DNA of 64,000 nt from Parafrankia irregularis. Its GTDB lineage: Bacteria > Actinomycetota > Actinomycetes > Frankiales > Frankiaceae. The stretch is taken from contig NZ_FAOZ01000007.1 in the NCBI RefSeq assembly GCF_001536285.1, positions 199,360 through 263,359 on the forward strand, in the 5' to 3' direction. Positions 58,797-64,000 of the stretch are shown here, in pieces. The notes beneath the pieces were generated by a model, which saw only the letters and a list, made by a program, of their open reading frames with translations, made no database searches and was not told the origin of the DNA. Each line of letters begins with the position of its first letter. The stretch's first letter is position 1. A program made the position numbers and the translations under genes.

Positions 58797-59383
58797 GCGC
58801 CTCGGCAGTGGCAGCTGGAGCAGTAAACGGACTCGGACCTGGACCCTCGGCTTCGCAGCGGCAGCCGGCCGTCTCGGTCTCGGCCGCGGTGATGCGGCCG
58901 CGGTGGTGCGGCCGCATTGACGGAGTCCTGACGGCGCGGTCGTGGCGGAATCGGTGCCGCCGCGGCCGCGCCGCGACTGTGAGCCGTGGTTGACCACGAG
59001 CTCCCCGAGAACCAGCTCGTGAACTGGTGCAGCGCCCCAGTGGGTCTTCGTCGCCGGCCGTTTCTGTTGGTCACTGCTTCTGGCAGCCGGTGAGGTGGAC
59101 GAGGGCGACGGTGTCGTACGCCTCGGTGGGTGTTGCGTCTCTCACCCGCCCCGCGGGGCCCCGGACACCCCTCCCACCAAACCCGGGGGCCGATGCAGCC
59201 CCATTGGCGAAAGCCTGAGAAGCGGCGGGCCTGGGCCACCGACATCGGCCTGGCAGTCCGTGGTCGCCCATCAGCGGCGACCTCAGCCGTCGCCACCCGG
59301 CTCCGCGGCGACCAGAATTCTCGTCTGATCGCCCTTCGCCTCTTCGGATACCGGAGTGGGCGGGCAGGGACGCGGGCGGAACG
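58797..59383. other. 587-bp gap
   Basis: Contains the hairpin at 58892-58917; otherwise no gene, repeat or RNA that can be supported. Confidence 0.65.
58892..58917 (+). terminator. hairpin after the 62-residue gene
   Basis: ATGCGGCCGC (58892-58901), loop GGTGGT, GCGGCCGCAT (58908-58917): a perfect 10-bp stem. Confidence 0.65.
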
Positions 59384-60493
59384 CTAGAACCGCATACCGA
59401 AGGCCGCGCGCAGCGCGGTGATCTTGTCGTCGCGCTCCCGGCCCGCCCTCGGGGTGCCGTGGGTGGTGCCGGTGGTGCCGGTGTTGACGGTGGCGCTGTG
59501 AACCGGGACCGATCCCCGGTGCCGGCGCCGAGCAGCCTGGCCGGAGGTGCAACGTCCGGCAGCCGCCGCGAGAGAGCCTCCGGCCGTGGCCGCCGTGGCC
59601 GCCGTGGCGGTGGCCGAGGTCGGCATCGAGGCCGGGCCTGAGGTCGTGGTGGCGGCGGCCGGATGGTGGCGCAGGCGGACGGGCACCCCGGCCGCGCGGA
59701 GCGCCGCGGCGTAGGCGACGCCGTCGTCCCGGCGCCGATCCCCCTCCAGGACGGACACGTAGGCCGGGGGCAGCCCCCGCAGGTCGGTGGCCCGGGCTGG
59801 AGCCGCGTAGGCCGGCACGTCGGCGGTCCCGGCGAGGTCCGCACCCAGATAGGCGTCCCAACGGGCACTCGGGGCCTGGCCTGTGACATCGACGGGGGCC
59901 GGTGCGGCGCCGGCACGTCGGTCGTCCAGCTCGGGCCGGCAGAGGCACTGGAAGCACAGGGCCGGGCCGTTGCGGTCCCGGGTGAGCAGCGTCAGCGCCG
60001 CGGCCAGGCCGGCGCCGGAGTTCACCCCGTGCACGGCGATCCGCCTGGGATCGACACCGAGGCGTTCGGCGCGGTCGACGGTCCACAGCAGGGCCGCGTA
60101 ACAGTCCTCGATCGCGGCCGGGTACGGGTTCTCGGGGGCGAGGCGGTAGTCGACCGAGACCACGACGGCGCCGAGCGCCCGGCTCAGCTCGATGTTGGCC
60201 CGGTGGTCCGTGCCCAGCGCACCCGCGACGAATCCGCCGCCACGAAGATGCAGGACCGCCGGGGTCGGCCGGGTGCCGATCAGCGGTGTGTAGATGCGCA
60301 CCGCCACGTCCGGTGCGTCCGGCGGGCCGGGAACGCTCGTGTCGGTGATGTTCACGCCGGTCAGGTCGATCTCGCGGGTCGCGGAGAGGATCAGCTCCAT
60401 GGCCCGGGCTCGACTCGCGGTGATGTCGTCGAGGACGGCGAACGGCGTGATCTCGACCAGCGCCGCGCGCTCGGAATCGAACCGGTAGGGCAT
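59384..60493 (-). CDS. degenerate alpha/beta hydrolase (HSL/esterase-like fold), probably inactive
   Basis: About 369 residues. The N-terminal two thirds match the HSL-type esterase fold: AVLHLRGGGFVAG, VVSVDYRLAPENPYPAAIEDCYAAL, RIAVHGVNSGAGLAAA and GLPPAYVSVLEGDRRRDDG. Key residues are changed: HGGG is RGGG, the GDSAGG nucleophile position holds Asn158, and the C-terminal HGF catalytic His is missing. The last ~90 residues are a low-complexity Ala/Thr/Ser tail. ATG 60493 follows GGAGG. It is either a pseudoenzyme or a decaying gene. A frameshift near 59650 is possible but not shown. Confidence 0.7.
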   Translation of the reverse strand: MPYRFDSERAALVEITPFAVLDDITASRARAMELILSATREIDLTGVNITDTSVPGPPDAPDVAVRIYTPLIGTRPTPAVLHLRGGGFVAGALGTDHRANIELSRALGAVVVSVDYRLAPENPYPAAIEDCYAALLWTVDRAERLGVDPRRIAVHGVNSGAGLAAALTLLTRDRNGPALCFQCLCRPELDDRRAGAAPAPVDVTGQAPSARWDAYLGADLAGTADVPAYAAPARATDLRGLPPAYVSVLEGDRRRDDGVAYAAALRAAGVPVRLRHHPAAATTTSGPASMPTSATATAATAATAGGSLAAAAGRCTSGQAARRRHRGSVPVHSATVNTGTTGTTHGTPRAGRERDDKITALRAAFGMRF

Positions 60494-60726
60494 CGCGTCC
60501 TCCAGCACCAGTGTCGGGCATCCGCAGCCTGAATCCGCCCCCTTGCGCCCAGACCATGCCCATCGTGACCCCGGAAGCGGGCGACGAGGCCCCGAAACCC
60601 GGCTATCTGCCGGATCGGCATTCCGGGTGTCCTCGGGAGAGGATTCTGCGCGGTGTCACCGCCTGTGCCGCGCGTAACGGCGCGCGGCCAGGGCTGCCGG
60701 GAGTCCGGGCCGGCGACGGGGACGTC

Positions 60727-61524
60727 TCACTGGTTGGTCAGCCTGTCGGCGATCTGGTCGACGAAGCCCTGCTCGATGTCCGGCGGCGGCACGTTCTGGA
60801 CGTTGATGACCTCGAGCTGGACGGCCACCTCGCCGACGTAGAAGTAGAGCGTGTCGCGGACGTAGCCGTAGGTGCCGTACTGGTCCGTGACACCCAGTGA
60901 GGTCCGGATGAGCGCGGTGGCCCCGGGCGGCGGGGGCGGGGTCTCGACCGCGACGAGCTCGTAGGTGTATCCGTTCGCGTCCGGGCCGGTGAACTGCTCT
61001 TCCAGCGCCGCGCGGTAGCAGTCACCGAACAGGGGGCTGGTGACAATTTCGGCGTTCTGGCGGATCTGGCTCGCGGGCAGGATCTTCGCGCGGCTGACCG
61101 CCTGGAAATCTGATTCCTCGGTGCTGGTGAACAGATCCCCCGTGGTCTCGTCCGACGGTTCCGGCGGGTCATATTCCGGGAAACCGGCGCAGGTGGCGAC
61201 AGTGGTTTCTATCGCGCTGTCGCCGTCGCTGTCCGGATCGTCCGCGCCACCCGAGCTCTCGAAGCCCGCGGTTTCCGGGCCCGCTGCGAGCACGTAGTCC
61301 GCCGCGCTCAGCTGGCTCGTCGGTGTGGCGGTGACCTGCGTTGACGGGGTTTCCGGTCCGGCCGGGGCAGGCTTCGTCGCGGGGCCCGCGGTCGGAGACG
61401 TCGTCGGCGTGCTGAGCGTGAGGGAGCCTTCCTGGCATCCCGTGAGCACAGCTGCCAACGCTGACGCGGCGATTGCGCCGAGCACGGGTCGGCGCCCGCC
61501 CCAACCCTGCCGAATGCTGCCCAT
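60727..61524 (-). CDS. secreted lipoprotein, function unknown
   Basis: 265 residues. Signal peptide with lipobox VLTGC (Cys ~29), followed by a Thr/Pro/Ala-rich linker (~30-75). The folded part (~80-265) has SAADYVLAAGPE, CAGFPEYDPPEP and DCYRAALEE, suggesting one disulfide, and a beta-rich end (VAVQLEVINVQNVPPPD). ATG 61524 follows GGAGG at the right distance. It is exported and lipid-anchored at the cell surface. No family recognised. It lies between the hydrolase remnant and the polyketide synthase end, all on the minus strand. Confidence 0.82.
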   Translation of the reverse strand: MGSIRQGWGGRRPVLGAIAASALAAVLTGCQEGSLTLSTPTTSPTAGPATKPAPAGPETPSTQVTATPTSQLSAADYVLAAGPETAGFESSGGADDPDSDGDSAIETTVATCAGFPEYDPPEPSDETTGDLFTSTEESDFQAVSRAKILPASQIRQNAEIVTSPLFGDCYRAALEEQFTGPDANGYTYELVAVETPPPPPGATALIRTSLGVTDQYGTYGYVRDTLYFYVGEVAVQLEVINVQNVPPPDIEQGFVDQIADRLTNQ

Positions 61525-61652
61525 CTCCGACCTCCATGAGGTTCGCGCAGCTGTCACGCGAACTGCGTGAATACCTTGTTGACAAGGAACACCATGCCGG
61601 AGAAAAGCGGGTGGGAGTGCATGTGTCGGATGTCTTTCGTGGGACATGAGAT

Positions 61653-61701
61653 GGGCCCGGAACACCCGCCGGGATAATTCCTCGGGGTGGCTTCCGGGCC
61701 C
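61653..61701. terminator. hairpin downstream of the polyketide synthase gene
   Basis: GGGCCCGGAA (61653-61662) and TTCCGGGCCC (61692-61701) pair exactly, with an inner CACCC/GGGTG pairing, 56 bp after the PKS stop on the minus strand. Confidence 0.65.
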
Positions 61702-61757
61702 TTCTCGTGGTGCCGCCCTTGACAGGAGGACAGCAGACAGCTCGCCGGTTCGGTGTG

Positions 61758-64000
61758 TTACGGGGAGTGAGCGACCGGGACGGATCCGGGGCGTGCGGCC
61801 GCGGCCACGGGAGATCCGCCGAGGAGGTCCAGCCAGGCGTGGACGGTGTCGGCGGTGGATCTGGCGTGCTCGTTGAGCATCGACTGGTGGCTGCCCGCGG
61901 CGTGCACGAGGTCGAAGTCGAGATCCCAGGCGTCGGCTCCGGCCGCCGACACCGCACCCGGCGACACCGCACCCGGCGGCGCCGGCCTTGGTTCGGTTCC
62001 AGCGGGGGCGGCGCCGGGCGGTGTGGGTGTGGTCGGCGCCGCGTTGCGGCGGGGGAGGCCCTCGGTGGCGCGGACCAGGACGATCGGCGTGCGCACCGGG
62101 GTCGGTCGCCAGCCCTCGAACAGGTCCAGGTAGGCGCCCTGCGCGGTCACCTGCGCCTCGGTCATGAGCGCGAACGCCTGATCGTTGACGGCGATGCCGC
62201 GCAGTTCCTCAGCGACGTCCGCGTCGGGGATGGCGTCGCCGGGCAGCCAGGTGTCGAGCAGGACGACGGCCGCCAGCGCCATCCCCCGTGCCTCCAGCCG
62301 GGCCGCGACCGCGTGGGCGAGCCATCCACCGGACGAATAGCCGGCGAGCGCGACCGGGGCATCCGCGAAATGCCGGGCCATCGTGTCGGCGTGCAGGTCG
62401 ACGACGAGCTCGGCGGTCGCCGGCAGCAGCTCGCCGTCACCGAAACCGGGGTGGGCGAGGGCATGGACGTCCCGTCGGCCGTGCAGGTGCAGGGCGAGGC
62501 GGGCGAAGGTGTGTGGTCCTGACGGGGCCACCATCGACGGGAGGCAGACCAGCGCGGGGCCGGCCGGACCGGAGGCGAGCGTGACCGGGGATGGCCGGTG
62601 GGGGAGTGCGTCCGGGCTGGTGAAGGTGGGTCGCAGCCGCGCGGCGGCACGCAGCACACCGATGCCCGCCGCGAACTTGCCGTCGGCACACGCCTGGCGG
62701 TAGAGCTCCCGCACACCTCCGGGCGCGGAGCCGGCCGCGGTGGTGATGCCGCCGCGGTCGCCCGGCGCGCCCCACCCGCTTTCCGGTCCAGGCCTGCGGC
62801 CCGTTTCCGGCCCCGGGCCGATGCCCGCCGCGCGATCCGGGTCGCCGGCAGTGCCTCCGTTCGTGGGCGGGTCCGTGCTGGCAGCCCGGGCGGCGAGCAG
62901 TGCCGCGAGGTGGGCCGCCAGATCGGCGACGGTGGGGTGTTCGAAGACGACGGTCGTACTCAGCCGAAGGCCGGTCAGCTCGGCGAGTCGGCGGCCCAGC
63001 CGCACGGAGGCGACGGAGTCGAAGCCGATCTCCAGGAAGCGTCGCGCGGTGTCCACGTCCGCCGGGTCGGCATGCCCGAGAATCTCGGCCACCGCGGCCC
63101 GGACGAGGTCGTGCAGGACGCGCCGGCGCTGCGCGGCCGGCAGCGCGCCGAGGCTGACGGAGGTGGGCCGGGCCGGGGCGGGGTGATCCGCCGCCCGTGC
63201 GGTGCCTCCGGCCGCTCCGCCCTGCCGGGTCGGCCAGGCCTGCAGGGCCTGCCCCGGCGCCCCGCCCGCGGTGGCCGTCGAGCCGGCGGCGGTAGCGGGT
63301 CCGGCGGCGCCGGGCTGGGCGGTGCCGGGCCGGGAGGGACCTGTGCTCGCGGTGATCTCGTCGAACAGCCGGGACGGCCGCGCGGCGGTGAAGACCGGCA
63401 GAAACAGCTCCCAGTCGACGTCGGCGAACGTGACAACGCCTCCGGTCGGGTCCGTTGTCTGGCCCACCAGCGCGGCGACCGCGTCGTCGGCGGGCAGCGG
63501 ACGCAGACCGCGACGCTGCAGGTACGCCTGTCGGGACGGCTCGGCGGCCATGCCCGACCCGGCCCACGGGCCGTAGGCGACGCAGGCGGTGGGCAGGCCG
63601 GCGGCCACTCGGAACGCGGCCAGCGCGTCGAGATAGGCGTTCGCCGCGCTGTAGGCGCTCTGCCCGGAGCTGCCCCACGTCGCCGCGATCGAGGACAGCA
63701 GCAGGAGAGGGACGTCGCCGGCGATCCGGTGCGTCAGCTCGGCGGCGGTGACCTTCGGCGCGAGGACGCCCGCGATCTGGTCGAGATCGAGCTCGTGCAG
63801 CGCCGCGGTGGGCCCGAAGACGCCCGCGGCGTGGACGACCGCCCGAAGCGGCGCCTCCTGGTCGGCGACGAGGCCGGTCAGGAGCGTGGCCAGCTGGTCG
63901 TGGTCGGCGGTGTCGCAACGACGCACCACGACGTCGGTTCCGTGCCCGGCCAGCTCGGCGCGCAGGGCGGCCGCGCCCGGCGCGTCCGGGCCCCGGCGGC
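61758..64000 (-). CDS. type I polyketide synthase, C-terminal KR-ACP-TE portion (partial at right edge)
   Basis: The open frame runs off the right edge. In coding order: a ketoreductase (VVHAAGVFG; catalytic SS, then Trp eight residues before the Tyr in WGSSGQSAYSAANAY), a Pro/Ala/Gly linker, an acyl carrier protein with its phosphopantetheine Ser in FLEIGFDSVASVRL, a second linker, and a thioesterase (GYSSGGWLAHAVAARLEARG nucleophile, catalytic His in HAAGSHQSMLNEHARS). The Trp and absence of an LDD motif suggest an A-type ketoreductase. The thioesterase would release the finished chain. This is therefore the last module of an assembly line lying mostly outside the window. Confidence 0.93.
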   Translation of the reverse strand, partial: RRGPDAPGAAALRAELAGHGTDVVVRRCDTADHDQLATLLTGLVADQEAPLRAVVHAAGVFGPTAALHELDLDQIAGVLAPKVTAAELTHRIAGDVPLLLLSSIAATWGSSGQSAYSAANAYLDALAAFRVAAGLPTACVAYGPWAGSGMAAEPSRQAYLQRRGLRPLPADDAVAALVGQTTDPTGGVVTFADVDWELFLPVFTAARPSRLFDEITASTGPSRPGTAQPGAAGPATAAGSTATAGGAPGQALQAWPTRQGGAAGGTARAADHPAPARPTSVSLGALPAAQRRRVLHDLVRAAVAEILGHADPADVDTARRFLEIGFDSVASVRLGRRLAELTGLRLSTTVVFEHPTVADLAAHLAALLAARAASTDPPTNGGTAGDPDRAAGIGPGPETGRRPGPESGWGAPGDRGGITTAAGSAPGGVRELYRQACADGKFAAGIGVLRAAARLRPTFTSPDALPHRPSPVTLASGPAGPALVCLPSMVAPSGPHTFARLALHLHGRRDVHALAHPGFGDGELLPATAELVVDLHADTMARHFADAPVALAGYSSGGWLAHAVAARLEARGMALAAVVLLDTWLPGDAIPDADVAEELRGIAVNDQAFALMTEAQVTAQGAYLDLFEGWRPTPVRTPIVLVRATEGLPRRNAAPTTPTPPGAAPAGTEPRPAPPGAVSPGAVSAAGADAWDLDFDLVHAAGSHQSMLNEHARSTADTVHAWLDLLGGSPVAAAARPGSVPVAHSP

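Overview
The window is a very GC-rich actinobacterial chromosome segment. Strong GC bias at third codon positions, the families present and the abundance of acyl-CoA genes suggest a Frankia-type (Frankiales) soil actinomycete. That placement is an inference from gene content, because no rRNA or tRNA gene is visible.

Layout. Positions 1-7167 (+) carry an operon-like acyl-CoA cluster: the end of a CoA ligase, an amidohydrolase, a second CoA ligase, a two-subunit B12-dependent acyl-CoA mutase with unusual active-site residues, a luciferase-like F420-type oxidoreductase and a class III CoA-transferase. Positions 7239-9339 (-) hold a PAS/SpoIIE phosphatase and an IclR regulator. Positions 9647-14818 (+) form an overlapping three-gene unit: a lipoprotein, a TIR-STAND-WD40 protein with 14 WD repeats, and a single-domain TIR protein. 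Positions 14882-17324 (-) are a PadR-regulated DrrAB-type ABC exporter with two matching operators. Positions 17448-31300 are catabolic: a ferredoxin-type reductase, a CoA ligase, two pairs of acyl-CoA dehydrogenases, short-chain dehydrogenases, a MeaB-type B12 chaperone, a TetR regulator, a crotonase-fold protein lacking both hydratase glutamates, a second CoA-transferase and a substrate-binding lipoprotein. Positions 31462-39813 contain a Rieske oxygenase with a small overlapping partner, an ACAD/ALDH/CMD/3-hydroxyisobutyrate-dehydrogenase operon and a two-subunit 3-oxoacid CoA-transferase.

The second half is more mixed. It has a membrane-anchored unknown protein, an ohr/ohrR divergent pair with a long inverted repeat, a lower-GC patch with a NucS-like nuclease (44.0-46.7 kb), an AAA ATPase fused to a PD-(D/E)XK nuclease, a PutA-type bifunctional proline enzyme with a Thr-Glu repeat linker, monomeric isocitrate dehydrogenase, a second Rieske oxygenase that appears to lack a normal start codon, a degenerate alpha/beta hydrolase, a lipoprotein, and the releasing end (KR-ACP-TE) of a type I polyketide synthase running off the right edge.

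How it fits together. Ligases and CoA-transferases would activate acids, paired dehydrogenases, crotonase and SDRs would run beta-oxidation-like steps, the Rieske/reductase systems would hydroxylate, and the mutase with MeaB would rearrange a carbon skeleton. A palindrome of the form GAGAAY-N3-RTTCTC, or a degenerate version of it, occurs in four promoter regions of this catabolic block and points to one shared repressor, possibly the TetR protein at 24082-24795. The strongest candidates for something undescribed are the divergent mutase locus, the TIR-STAND-WD40/TIR/lipoprotein operon and this operator family.
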